Program-made: the position numbers and the translations under genes | Shown here: positions 33,889-45,749 of the stretch, piece by piece | How the letters are laid out: every line of letters begins with the position of its first letter | How positions within the stretch are numbered: the first letter of the stretch is position 1 | Notes under the pieces: generated by a model | Databases searched by the model: none | Told to the model about the DNA's origin: nothing | The model's input: only the letters and a program-made list of their open reading frames with translations | Source of the DNA: Thamnaconus septentrionalis | Lineage: Eukaryota; Chordata; Actinopteri; Tetraodontiformes; Monacanthidae | Length of the DNA: 64,000 bases | NCBI GenBank assembly: GCA_009823395.1 | Contig: CM020501.1 | Coordinates: 15,834,861 to 15,898,860 of the forward strand | Direction: 5' to 3'

Positions 33889-35384
33889 GGCTGCTGTAAC
33901 ATCAATGACACCAAAGTTACGACGACCACAGCTTAGCGCTCCCCCGTCCTGCTACACCAATAAAACTGAAAAAAACAGATATTCTCTTGCTTTTAGTAAT
34001 AAACTAAAATAAACTGTACTATACTATACTATACTATACAATAGAAAACACATGGAACCAAGATAAAAAAATATATAATTAACATACAAAATGTGCATAA
34101 ATGAAAAGTTAAAATGTACTTTTTTGTATTATTAGCTAAAATACTAGCAAGAAGCAAACAAAAGTTAAAACAGTCTTATGACAATTGTTCTCTAATTTTC
34201 TGCGAGTATTCCTCCTTAACCCACAGTAGTCCTATTAGGGTAAGAAGAGACATTTCTGCAGCTGCTCTTGCATGAACTTAGCAGAACTGAACTAGTTGGC
34301 TAGCTGGAAACCACTCGGCTCACTTGTAATGCTGCACCTTCATACACACAGTCAGACACAAATCTCACACGCTTGTCAGACAAGCCAAGTTGAGAGCTGT
34401 AGAGAAAAAAAAAAATGCTAGTTGCGACCCAACCAGCTGGGATTTGGAGTTTTTGCGAGAAAAGATCAATCCCGTCTTTATTAAATTTTAACGTCTTTTC
34501 CTCGCTCGTGCGTCAGTCAAGCTCCTCATGACGATCAAAGGACTTTCTGAAGAGCATGTTTTCCAAGTGGCTCAGCATCGGCTCCTGCCTTCACACGAGC
34601 TGTGGTATCTTACTAACCTCTATGTAATGTCAGTTGGACATGGGTATGTCTGATTAAAATCTCTCCCTGCATTATGAATAAATGCTTAAGAGCTTCAAAG
34701 GACCTGCCGGCAGCATTTAAATTTCAGTTGGAACTCGTTAATAGATGAAAATGACTGCAAAGTGATGCTAAAGTCACCCGATTCCTACGTTGCTGCTCAT
34801 TTAGTTTTACAGCCTACCTGCAATTATTTATTTGGTAGCTCAAGTGCTCAATAAAAAATGATCATCTGCACAATATCTATTTGTTTGCAGTTCGCATTCT
34901 TGCCACTGGATGCTACTAAATCACACACATTGGGCCTTTAACTCACTCAGGGAAAATAACTATTAGTTTTGCTGCAGTACAAATATGATACAAGAGATTT
35001 ATCAAGACTTAATGTTTCACATTATATTTTTAAGCTCACAACAAGCAGACTATTGTATATGGAATTTATTTGAATGGACTGGGTGATGTGAGCATCATGT
35101 GGTCAAGTTACATTAAGTCCAAAACCTCAGCAATGGCAATAGTTTCTTATTATTATTTTAATTTTATTTTTTTCCAGTGTAATATTTCACGTACTGATCT
35201 AACCGTAACATCCACAGAACGTGCATATTACCAAGATGAATCCACAAATATATGAACAAATTACATATGATTTTATTTATGGCAGCCATATGTACAAGAC
35301 ATACATTACCATTAATGAAAGTTGGCAAAGGGAAACTAAATGTGTTGCAGAGCCTTATCCACTGCATCCCGAGGCAGAGGCAAC

Positions 35385-35409
35385 GTGTGTGTGTGTGTGT
35401 GTGTGTGTG
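35385..35409. repeat. (GT)n microsatellite
   Basis: About 12 GT units. Confidence 0.9.
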
Positions 35410-36144
35410 CACTGACTCTTGCGGAGTCCCTCATAGATTTCAACAATGTGTGAGGTTTAAATATCTTTGAAGATTGTGTAGATGTTGGATTAAATCCAGT
35501 GGAGACAGAATTTAGGATAAAGTTTGGCATGTGAGGGCAGATTGACATACGTGTCAGGTCCATTTTATTTACATCATGCACTCTGTTTGTTTGCGTTGTA
35601 GAGACAATCCACCAAATCCAAATTACAAACTGCTGCAGTCACGTCCGCCCCTCTCTGCGCTAAAGACAATCTCTACATCAAAGGCTAACCATCTTTTGAA
35701 TGCTAAACACCAACCGAGATAAACTTCCCACCGTGTACTAGACTGAATATGAGCGAATGCTGCGACCTTAATAGACTCCTCCTGATGTGTCTGAGGGGAC
35801 GGAGTCAGATTATTGTCCGCGAGACCTTGGTAACTGGCCGTCCGCACGGAGGCTAACCTGCCGCGATATTACCTCTCGCACTTCATTGCTGTTTTTCCAG
35901 CTCTTATTTCTCCCAGTGTGGCTCCGTTATGGCAACAACAACCCTTCAACAGGCTATTAAACGTGGTCGCAGTCTGTCTGGATGCCGCTGTAATAAAACT
36001 GCTTGTGATTAAACTGTGTACATAAAATCCCTCAACGCACCCTTATCAGATTATTGTAAAATCATTCGAGGCCAATCATTCTCTGTAGGTTTGAGTTCAG
36101 TTTTATCTCCCTCTCAGATTAGATTTCTCTGCCTCTCTTTCTGC

Positions 36145-36146
<2 letters not shown>

Positions 36147-36194
<48 letters not shown>
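36147..36194. repeat. (CT)n tract upstream of the crybb1 promoter
   Basis: About 23 CT units ending some 90 bp before the TATA box. GAGA-type tracts are frequent near promoters. Confidence 0.9.
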
Positions 36195-36197
<3 letters not shown>

Positions 36198-36284
36198 ATG
36201 ATGGGTGTATTTCTTTTCTGTGGGGCCTGTGAGCTCAGCGACTTTGTTTCTCTGTCTGTAATCCCCTCGCTCTGGCTGCCAGCA

Positions 36285-36291
36285 TATAAAA
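36285..36291 (+). promoter_or_regulatory. crybb1: TATA box of crybb1
   Basis: TATAAAA followed by a GC-rich stretch, with a non-coding first exon of about 36315-36377 that ends in CCGCAG|gtaaga. Confidence 0.8.
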
Positions 36292-37040
36292 GGGGGGCCG
36301 GGGCCCTGGCGCACTCTCACACAGACCACCAGTCCCAGAACCGTGTCTACTCATTTTTCACGCAGTCACTGCCGCAGGTAAGACAGTTGACAACCATCTT
36401 TGAGCCACAGAGAAGGGGAGAGCAGGGGAGGATCTGCTGTAGTCATGGCAAACAGTGTCGGCGGAGGAGCTCCTCAAGGCTGCCAAAGTCGTCCACGTTC
36501 CCGCTGAACACTGGAGTTTCTTTTCAGTCGACATCCCTGCTTAGTTTGAATGTAGCCAAGTCGGTTTCAGGTTTAATTCCACTTCTGAAGTTGTTTGTTT
36601 GTTTGTGCTGTTAAAAGTTTGCTGTTAAATAGCAACGTGAGACAAATGAGGAACGGGTTGCAGCTTCTGTTTGGAATTGTACAGAAATGAGAATGTTTGA
36701 AAGGAGCTTGTGGGATTTGGGGAAATAAGGAAGTCTTTTAATGCGCTCCGATTCTGCCACAGTCAATGATGAATGGTGCCTCAGTAAGAACATGTTATAG
36801 TAATATTTTAAGAGACCATCTAAAAAGAGCAAGGTGGGTGAAATTAAAAAAGAAAAACACACCAACCTCCTGATATTTTAGCAGCTTTGGGTTCGAATAT
36901 GGAGAACAGTCTGAAAGCTGCGTCAGCATCCTGGTTCCCGTGACAAATTCATCAAATTGGTCACGTGATTGATAGTTACGGCAAAAAACCGAGCAATGCT
37001 AAATCAACTGTTTCATCTTGTTGATCTCATCTCCTCAGTC

Positions 37041-39286
37041 ATGTCCGGAGAGAAATCCAAGTCTGCTTCCCAGACTGACGGGAAGGCCACTCAGAACAAG
37101 ATGTCTGACATCGGCATGAAGTCCAAGGTAAAGTGGACACACCGAGACCAAAGCACAACAACAGAAACCATACCCACAAAACCAAAACCACCTGAACTTT
37201 GTATTTGACAATCCTCCCCACCCCCACAACCATCCAGATGACCGTCTTCGACCAGGAGAACTTCCAGGGCCGCTCCATTGAGATCACCAACGAGTGCATG
37301 AACGTGTGTGACCTGGGCATGGACAAGGTGCGCTCCCTGCGCGTGGAGTGCGGACCGTAAGTAGTCACTGCGCGCACACATGCACACACACACACCCACA
37401 GATGCAGCAGGCAGCTGTAATGGAACCCTGGGCACCCACACTCTTCTGAGAGCAGAGGAGGTGATTTTACACTCTGAGCCCCTCGTCAGGCATTTTTAGG
37501 CATCTAGTTGATGCTTTTATCCTGAATGATTTGCATTGAGAGAGCAGCTGCAGGATGAACTCCAGTGCCGGAGCTAACAACATAATGCACTGATCATGTA
37601 ACACTGTTGAGCAATAAATGCAATAGTACGCATGTCCATTGTGGATGTCCACTGACTTTAGTAAAGTTGGAGGATTTCCAAATGTAACAGTCAAAACTAA
37701 AGAGTCTGAATTTTATTCTCCCACAAATTCTGCTGAGCTCCTAAAACCCTTTCTGCTTGTTTCTTTGGGTAATTCCATCATTCAAAAAGTTTTTTTCTTA
37801 GGACCCTCACTTGATTTTCCTTCTCTCTCAGCTTCGTTGGCTTTGAGCAGATTAACTTCTGCGGTGACATGTTCATCCTGGAGAAGGGCGAGTATCCCCG
37901 CTGGGACTCCTGGAGCAACAGCCAGAAGAACGACTACCTGCTGTCCTTCAGGCCCGTTCGCATGGTAAAGCCCTGTCCGCCGACGCTCTGAATCCACCAG
38001 TGCTAAAAATGCCTGTCCACCTTGTTTCACACTGTGTTTCTCTCACCACTGTGTGATCTTCAAGGACCCAGAGAAGCACAAGATCTGCCTGTTCGAGGTT
38101 GGGGAGTTCAAGGGTCGCAAGATGGAGATCGTGGACGATGACGTCCCCAGCCTGTTCTCCCACGGCTTCACCGACAGAGTGGGCAGCATCATAGTCAGCT
38201 GTGGAACGTGAGTTGCTCCGATGTTTATGTCCTCAAGCGAAACTAAGACTAATTCCACAGAGTTTCGCTGAAAGGAATCAGAGTTTCAAACTCGAGTAGC
38301 TTTAGTGTTTGTTGAACTTAATTTGCCTTTGCATTGAATATTTTGAGGGCTTGGTTGCTTTCCCCATAGCAGATAAAGCAGGTAGAGCACCGCTGTCTAC
38401 TCTCTCAAGTGCCTGGAATGGGGAGGCAAAAACAGAAAGTGAGGCGGCAAAATCCCTGCTGGGTACAGAACAGCAGGCATCAGAAAGGGACGGATAAATT
38501 CGGAGAGGGAAAAATAGGGAAGTGGGTTGGAAGAGGCTTCAGAGTGTCTTGCAGACGCAGTTTCACAGTTTCATCCAACAGAAGCCAGTGGAAGCCACGA
38601 AGTACAGCAGAAATACTAATCTTAAAACACATTGTGTCTGAAAAACCATTGAGGTGGTTTCATTCAAGTTTCTGGAAGACTCTGCAGTCGCGTTTGTTTT
38701 GAAGTTTTGTCCGATTACCCAGTGTAGGCAAGAGTCATGTTGCTGTGATGACTCTGGCAAATACTGGAAACATGTTGCTCTGTCTTTTGTTGTGAGAACA
38801 CAGCCACCACAGGCTTCCGTTGTATAGGCATAGAAGCTAATTCTATACCTCACTAAATCATTAACCATGAGAAAATGTGTTTTATTTCCCACCCCCAACA
38901 AATCATTCCAACTGCATAGTGCTTAGTACTCAAGAAGTAGCAGGGAGATGATTCCAATTTTGGGAGAGCTGCTACTTTAAGAATTTGACACAGCTGCTGT
39001 GGGTTGGCAGAACTAACACAGTGAACATTTTTGACAGTGTGATGAAAAATATAATTAACTCTGCTTATTTTTTGTTGTTTATTTCTGCCTCCTCCCTCCC
39101 TCCTCCCCCTGCAGGTTTGTGGGATACCAGTTCCCCGGCTACCGTGGCAACCAGTACCTGCTGGAGAAGGGCGAATTCAAGCACTTCAACGAGTTTGGGG
39201 CCCGCTGCCCTCAGATGCAGTCCATCAGGCGCATCCGCGACATGCAGTGGCACCCCCATGGCTGCTACGTCGTCTCCTCCAAATGA
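37041..39286 (+). CDS. crybb1: Beta-crystallin B1
   Basis: Abundant structural lens protein; basic beta-crystallins form dimers and oligomers with acidic ones such as betaA4. Coding exons 37041-37127, 37238-37356, 37832-37964, 38065-38207 and 39115-39286 give 217 aa with consistent phases. The N-terminal arm (29 aa, [15 protein letters not shown]...) is polar and lysine-rich. Four Greek-key motifs follow: [60 protein letters not shown] and [20 protein letters not shown]. The C-terminal arm [12 protein letters not shown] is diagnostic of betaB1. Fish carry several betaB1-like paralogues, so the exact paralogue name is open. An untranslated exon 1 and TATA box lie 0.7 kb upstream, and AATAAA is at 39481. 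Head-to-head with cryba4. Confidence 0.92.
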
Positions 39287-39480
39287 AGTCCGGCGAGGGC
39301 GAGGAAGAGAGGGATGGGCGGCGAGGCGGAGGGCGGGAGCAGGGACGTGGGCGGAGGAGGGCGGGTGAGGAAAGAGAGGAGGAGGGAGCGCGTGTGATCG
39401 CCGGCCCCTCCGCCTCAAAGTCTCCCGTCGAGACAGCAGGTTGTTATATTTAGCCGCTGGACCATTGTAATCGAGCGACC

Positions 39481-39486
39481 AATAAA
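39481..39486 (+). terminator. crybb1: Polyadenylation signal of crybb1
   Basis: AATAAA 195 bp after the stop, within an AATAAAAATAAAAAC run. Confidence 0.75.
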
Positions 39487-39509
39487 AATAAAAACAAAGT
39501 TACTCAAAA

Positions 39510-40770
39510 GGGAAGGAGGGAGTAATCACAGCGGCTGTTGAGACGTTATCTGACAACAAACCATTTTTCTCCTCCATCCCTTTCACCATGTCTGCTGTCA
39601 ACCTCCCCTTCTCCACTCTCCCATCCTTCTCCTCCCTCTCATCCCTGCTCTGTCTCCCCCTCCGACTTCTGCTCAGCATTGCGCTGACGTCACCCCTCGC
39701 TCAGCCCATCGCATCATCACATCCTGGCTGACTGGGGCCCAATCGCTGTGAATTTGTGTTGTTTTCTTTTTTGTGTGGTGAAGGAACCGAGACAGAGAAA
39801 TTCAACCCCACTCTCAGCAGAACTCGTAGTGGTGAGAACTCTCTGCTCAGATCCGGAAGCCACACCAAGTCTAAAAATCAATAAAGTAATATCTCACATC
39901 CTGCTTCACTCTGAGAGGTTTTTCTTACCGTGTAATGTTGCTCGAGTGTGTATGTCAAAGACACAAAAGCAGACTCTGACACACCCTGCTGGATCTCTGT
40001 GTACATGGAAGGAATCTGAGCAAATTACCAGGGTCTCTTTCTCCGATTTTTAAAGGTCCGATCATCATTGGGGGAAGGCAGAACTCAGATTGTCTAGCAG
40101 TCTTTCCAGAACAATGTTCTCGTGCATATCAAATAGTTGCTGTGAGCCTTTTAAATCCCCCTGGACAGAGTCATGAGTGTTAAGGTCATTGAAACAATAA
40201 ATCTAAAAATAAAAATTAAAATGTAAAAAGCCGACTGGGGGGTGTTAGTAAAGAAGGACCACTACTGCTGATTCAATGTCACAGCTGTAGGCAATCATTT
40301 TTTACCTTGCTGGATCTGCAAAGAGGCTGTCTGAATGCTATTCGCAATGTTAGTCCACAGCTGAGCCACAGTGACACTGAAAACATTGAAAGCCATCGCA
40401 GAAACCTTACAGCACACAGAGTTGTTGCTGCACCTTGTCACAGACATTGTATAACAGACCTAGTAGGGAAAGGAAATGTATTGTCATCCATTTATCTATC
40501 AATCTATTAAATGCACATGATTGGGATTTGAGCATGAAAACAAATGATATTGTGGCAATCAGCCACGCTGAATCCTATGTAAATAACCGAGGGCAGGGTT
40601 ATGTCTCGAGTAAGGGTTGGGGTTAGAAAACTCAGCTCAAGAGCAATTCAATTACCAAAGTGCTAAAATGAATAAAGCTCTGAGGTATTGTAAGAATTCC
40701 AATCATCTTTCAGCTCGGCACCTTAGAAAAAATGTAATAAGATCCAAGAAGAGGCAAGATACTATCGTGG
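39510..40770. other. Intergenic, no gene seen
   Basis: Unremarkable sequence, with a C/T-rich patch near 39560-39670. Confidence 0.5.
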
Positions 40771-40772
40771 AA

Positions 40773-41011
40773 CTAGGGTTAGGGTTGGGGCTAGGGCTAC
40801 GGGTTACGGGTTAGGTGTTGAAGGGAAGGTTAGGGTTGGTGCTAGACATAGGGTTAAGGCTGGGGTTAGGTTTGGAGGTAGGGTTAGGGTTGGAGCTGGG
40901 ATAAGGATTGGGGCTGTGGTTAGGGTGGGGTTAGGGTTAGGGTTGGGGCTGGGGTTGAAGCTAGAGTTAGGGTTAGGCCTGGGTTTAGGGTTGGAAATAG
41001 GGTTAGGGTAG
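40773..41011 (+). repeat. Degenerate telomere-like repeat tract
   Basis: About 240 bp dominated by GGGTTA units mixed with GGGGCT, GGTTGG and similar variants, G-rich strand on +. Isolated units flank it (40612-40626, 41405-41418). Confidence 0.85.
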
Positions 41012-44000
41012 GAGGTCATTACAGCTTTCAGATGGAACAAATTTTTAAAAGATCTACTTGTCCATGCCTCTTCAGACAAGAACAAAGGTAAACTATTTGT
41101 TTTCAACAAATATACAAATTTGGGAGTTCAACTTAACATAAACCTATGGACTGAGAAAGCCAGAGTACCCAGAGATACAGGGAGACAATTATCTCTAACT
41201 ATGTATGTTTAGAATATTTAATAATTTGGCTGAATAATTATTGAAAAAAGGACCATTAAAACTGGCCTTTTCTGTTTCTGTGTTCATACCATAAAAATAA
41301 CATGCCTGGTTTTAAATCCAAATTTAGAACATAATTATCCAGGATGTTTTGCACATGTCCTTAACTGTTTTTTGGTCATTTAACTGTATGCACTCCCATG
41401 TTAGTGGGTTAGGGTTAGTTTGGGTAGTTGTAAAAAGCTATAAAACAAATGTTGACTGAATGTTGATTAAAGCCAATATGAATGGAAATGAATAATACTA
41501 AAACTTTATATTGGGCATATCCAAAGGACATGATTTTGACCTCAAGAATGAGGTCAAACTCACTAAACCTACACAACTTTTGACTGAACATGGGCATAAA
41601 CCACTGATGACAGAGGAGACAGAAGACAATTTTGAAAATGTTCCTAATATGTTAAAATGTAAAAATAAAATGTTTCTTGTTTATTTAAACTTAGATTTAT
41701 AGTCTTACAACAAAGCTGGAAAGCCAGCCAAACATTTACTATTTGTTTTAAAAAAGCGAGACATCCAACACTTTCCTCCCCTCAGACGCTATCGACTTAC
41801 TGGAGCGATCGATCAGCTCACTTTGTTTGTTGTTAGCTAGAGGCGCGCTGTGCCAGTCTTCATCCACTCACAGTGTGATCCTCTGCAGCTCTGTTTGTAG
41901 GTAATGCGCCATCGATTTGCGCTGACAATTTGGAGAAGCATTGTTAAAGCTGTGAATGAATGAATGAAAACAGGGAGCCGAGCCCCCCAGTGCAGCACTC
42001 GGGCTGAACAGCCGTGTTATGTCTACATCAATTTGATGCAGTGTTCGTCTTCATGAAAGAACACATTGATGTAGATTTGCAAGCTGAAGAAGCCACGTTA
42101 AATGTTCATTCCTCGCTATTGTATTCATAAAATATTTAAAAAAAGCCCCATCAGGGTGGAGTGCACCGTTCATGATCCATTTCCCCGCTCGTGCGGTTAT
42201 GGTCTGGCCCTAGTTTGACGTCAACAATTGATGGACCGTCAAAGAAGAGGGCTTTCTAATTGCAGCAAGTTTCAGTGAATGACATTAGAGGATTATTCAA
42301 CCTTCGTTAGTTCAAAAATAACAGCATGTAAATGATTCATCCTGTGTTTCCTTCCGGTCTTCCCTCCCATGCCAAACCTCCTATTTTGATACAACAAAGG
42401 AAGTGCAATCAGAAATGAGTCAATGCTGATGTCAGGGCTTGTTTACTCTTACTAATTTACATATGAGGCCACTCTGGTTAAAGTTTGTGCACAGCAGCTT
42501 TCTCTTATGAAGCGCTGGCATCACATCTCACCTAAATTAGATCACTGTTGTGTTTACTTGCAGCCTGTTTTACAGAATTTTAGTAAGGGAAATGTAATTT
42601 GCATATCACAAAGGGCATAAGTCTGCTGCACAGGCTACAATGTTGGCATCTGTCAGCTGTCAACACTGAAATGTGCATAACACACTAAACCATATATTTG
42701 CATGATAACTTTAGAATGGAGGGTCATGGAGACTTACTCCAGAAAGCTACTGAAGCTGTACAATGCCACTGTTTTTGCTTTTTTAGTCCTTTCATATAAT
42801 TTACAATACAGCCACAGAGTGCAGTGTTTTCCCAGGATGTTTCACAATGAATACGCAAAGGTACTTGATGTATTTTGTGACTATTTGTACAGTTCTTTGT
42901 GCTAAAAGTCTCCCGGGACACAATTTAGTTTTTTTTTAGTAATGCTGTTTGAAGTCTCGGACTAATCAAACAAAGTACAAAGCAATTTGACCATTAAAAT
43001 CTGCCTCTAATCTGTGTCCCTTGGGCCCACAATAACAACCTCAGTTTCACTCGTAAAAACCATGAAGAAATTTTGAGGCTTCCAGGTTTTAATGCTATTT
43101 AGGCAAGTCTCCAGTGTAATTGATCAGCTTCATTGGGTTTGATTAACAAATACAATTTGGTATTGTCTGCACAGCAATGAAAATTGATGTTTTGCTAATA
43201 TTATCAAGTGGTAACATCCTCGCTCCATAGCTCACCTGTTTAAGTAATCCGATCCAACAAATGTGATTTAAACCAATTCAACCTGCTGCAGGACCAAAGT
43301 TAACGAGCAGTTGTTAAAAACAACTGCCTTTGATCTGAACCCTGGAATTGTTGCCTACTGATGAAAGATACAAATTCCATAGTGATTTTCTGCCACTGTC
43401 GACCTTTAATACAACTTTCCCAGTTGACCACCAGCACAATTGGATCATTTTTCTTCTTGTTTTGTTTTGTCAGTTTCCAGCTGAGAGAAGTTTTTCTTCT
43501 TTGCCTTTTTACTTCAATTTTCTAAAGTCAAGTTGCGAGGCGGGTTAAACTATGAATGAATACACACAATGCCTACACAGTGTCAACACCTGCAGATCTG
43601 CATGCTTGCTCATTGGTGGTTGGTGACATAAACAGACGCCTCTCTGGTAATTATGTCCAGCTGCTTGTCATGTTTGATTTTGAGGTGAAAAGTATTGGTT
43701 GTTACATGACTTCATATGGCTGTCTGAATAGAACAGTGTCTCTAGCTGTAGTGGGCACCACAGCAACACACAGGTGGAGGAGGAAAAGAAGGTGGAGGAG
43801 GGGAAGAGGAGGAGGAGGAGGAGGAGGAGGAGGAAACAGAAATAGCTAAGTGGTAGAACGAAGAAACCTTTTGCTTATTCTGACAGCAGACGTGTTCCCA
43901 GTCCCAGTCTGTCTTTATGTGCTTCAGTGCCGTACACTTCAAAGCAGTATGCTTATTGGGACTCATTCTTATTGCTAACATCTATCAATTGTTTAGACAT

Positions 44001-45360
44001 TTATATATGATAATAAAAATGGTTTATGAAGCTCTGTGGAATTTTTGAATTTGGGGCAGAGCTTCACATCTTCTCTGTTAATTTTAAACCCGTTCTTATC
44101 CTCTTGCTGCCTTCTCCTACCCATCCGAACAGTTGCCCTTCCATGATTACAAATAGTGAGAAACAACAGAACCTACACTGGGCAAATGCACTGCAACTTC
44201 GGAAAACACACGCAAATAGCATCACATTTTCATCTAATTAAGCATGTAGACGTCAAAAGACCAGGGCATGCTAACGCTGGCATGGATATAACTCTACATC
44301 CAGAGGGTGGCCATGTCTTACCAGAACTCTGTTACCATGTCATGTTTCCAAGGGGACGACTATCAGTGACGGATGTACTTCCCACACAGAACTCTGCTAG
44401 AACATGTCCCTAGGTTTAATTAGTTTTCTCTCAACTGACTTTGGATAAATAAAACTAAATGCAAACTCTTACGTTCGGTAGCACAACCCTGTGTCAGAGG
44501 CAGGCCCATCACTGCCACATGACATGGTAGGTTCTGGGAACAGAAGATGCCCTCCGGAATTAGGGTTATACCCAGCATAGTTCTAGCGAAGGTTAGCAAG
44601 TCCAGCTCGTCCACTTGACATTCACTCACTTTATATATGCAGCGTTATATACTAACATCGTCAATCGCAATTATCCTCGCCCCCTCAGTGGCTGTTCAAA
44701 GCGGCGTAAATGAGACCACAAAAGGAGCGGAGCTCTGGAAGAAGAGGAGCGTTTGTTTTCAGTTTTGTTTGAATTGAAAATAATTGCAGAGCATTTATAT
44801 TAATAACATGTTATGCACATGAGAGTATGTGCATGCTTATGAGTGATTACTTTGTTTTGCTTTTCTAAAAAGTCCAAAAATGTATATAAGTTTGAAAGTT
44901 CCCGTTAGGTTGGATTTTGGTGGTCAAACTCGCTGACAAGCTGTAGCACACAAGCAGACAGCAAACCTCTGTGTTGATTACATCTCCCCAGCAAAGCGCA
45001 AGAGCCTATCTGGGGCAAAATGCATCTTAATTTATAATAAGGCGCTCGTGTTGGCACATTCCTCATGATTTTTTCATCCCTCTATCCAGAAATAGTTATG
45101 GTAATCACTCTTCCACCCCAATTCCTTCAGTTTCCCTTTCCAGAAATAGAAGCCCTCACATCAGCCCTCTTGCCTCCCTTTGAGCTCAGAGAGGGACTGA
45201 CACACTTTAAACTGTCACACCAGCACCCAGTTCACTCTATAAATACACCCAGAGAAGACACCTACTAGGTGCTCTGAGTTTCCCACCATGGAGTTAAACA
45301 TAGATCGGAGAAGTATTGACGTCAGGCGGCCTCACGCACGCCTGACATGCGTGTGCATAA
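41012..45360. other. Intergenic, no gene seen
   Basis: Mostly AT-rich. A (GGA)n purine tract lies at 43772-43834. Two perfect octamers ATTTGCAT (42597-42604 and 42696-42703) sit in a block that could be a conserved non-coding element. Short open frames here look random. Confidence 0.4.
43772..43834. repeat. (GGA)n purine tract
   Basis: GGA/GAA trinucleotides without interruption by pyrimidines for most of the tract. Confidence 0.85.
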
Positions 45361-45363
45361 GTT

Positions 45364-45364
<1 letters not shown>

Positions 45365-45440
<76 letters not shown>

Positions 45441-45503
45441 GCTTGGAAGAAGAGGAGTGCAAATACAAATAGTCACACACCGACATGCACACACACAGCC
45501 AAG

Positions 45504-45558
<55 letters not shown>
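45365..45558. repeat. Twin (CA)n microsatellites
   Basis: (CA)n at 45365-45438 and again at 45509-45558, separated by 70 bp of unique sequence. A (GA)n tract follows at about 45697-45744. Confidence 0.95.
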
Positions 45559-45560
<2 letters not shown>

Positions 45561-45749
45561 ATTTCCAGCTCTACCTCTGATGTCATTCTGCGAATTGGGA
45601 CCGTTTCAGCAGCAGGGCATTGTGGGAGAGCTGATACGGGCTTAATGATTCCTTGAGGTGCAACACTGTTAAATAATGGGTAGAGAGACACAGAGTGAGA
45701 GAGAGAGAGAGAGGGAGGGAGAGAGAATGAGAGAGAGAGAGAGAGACAA

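Larger units (their letters stand above)
32640..36280. other. Intergenic region between the divergent crystallin genes
   Basis: About 3.7 kb between the two promoters. It contains a CpG-rich patch near 33245-33350, a (CA)n array at 33831-33888, a (GT)n array at 35385-35409 and a (CT)n tract at 36147-36194. No gene supported. Shared lens enhancers would be expected here, but I cannot pinpoint them. Confidence 0.5.

Noticed and set aside
40617..41109. Gly-Leu and Asn-Pro repeat frames
   Set aside because: Translations of the telomere-like tract.
45294..45558. Cys-Val repeat frames
   Set aside because: Translations of (CA)n arrays.
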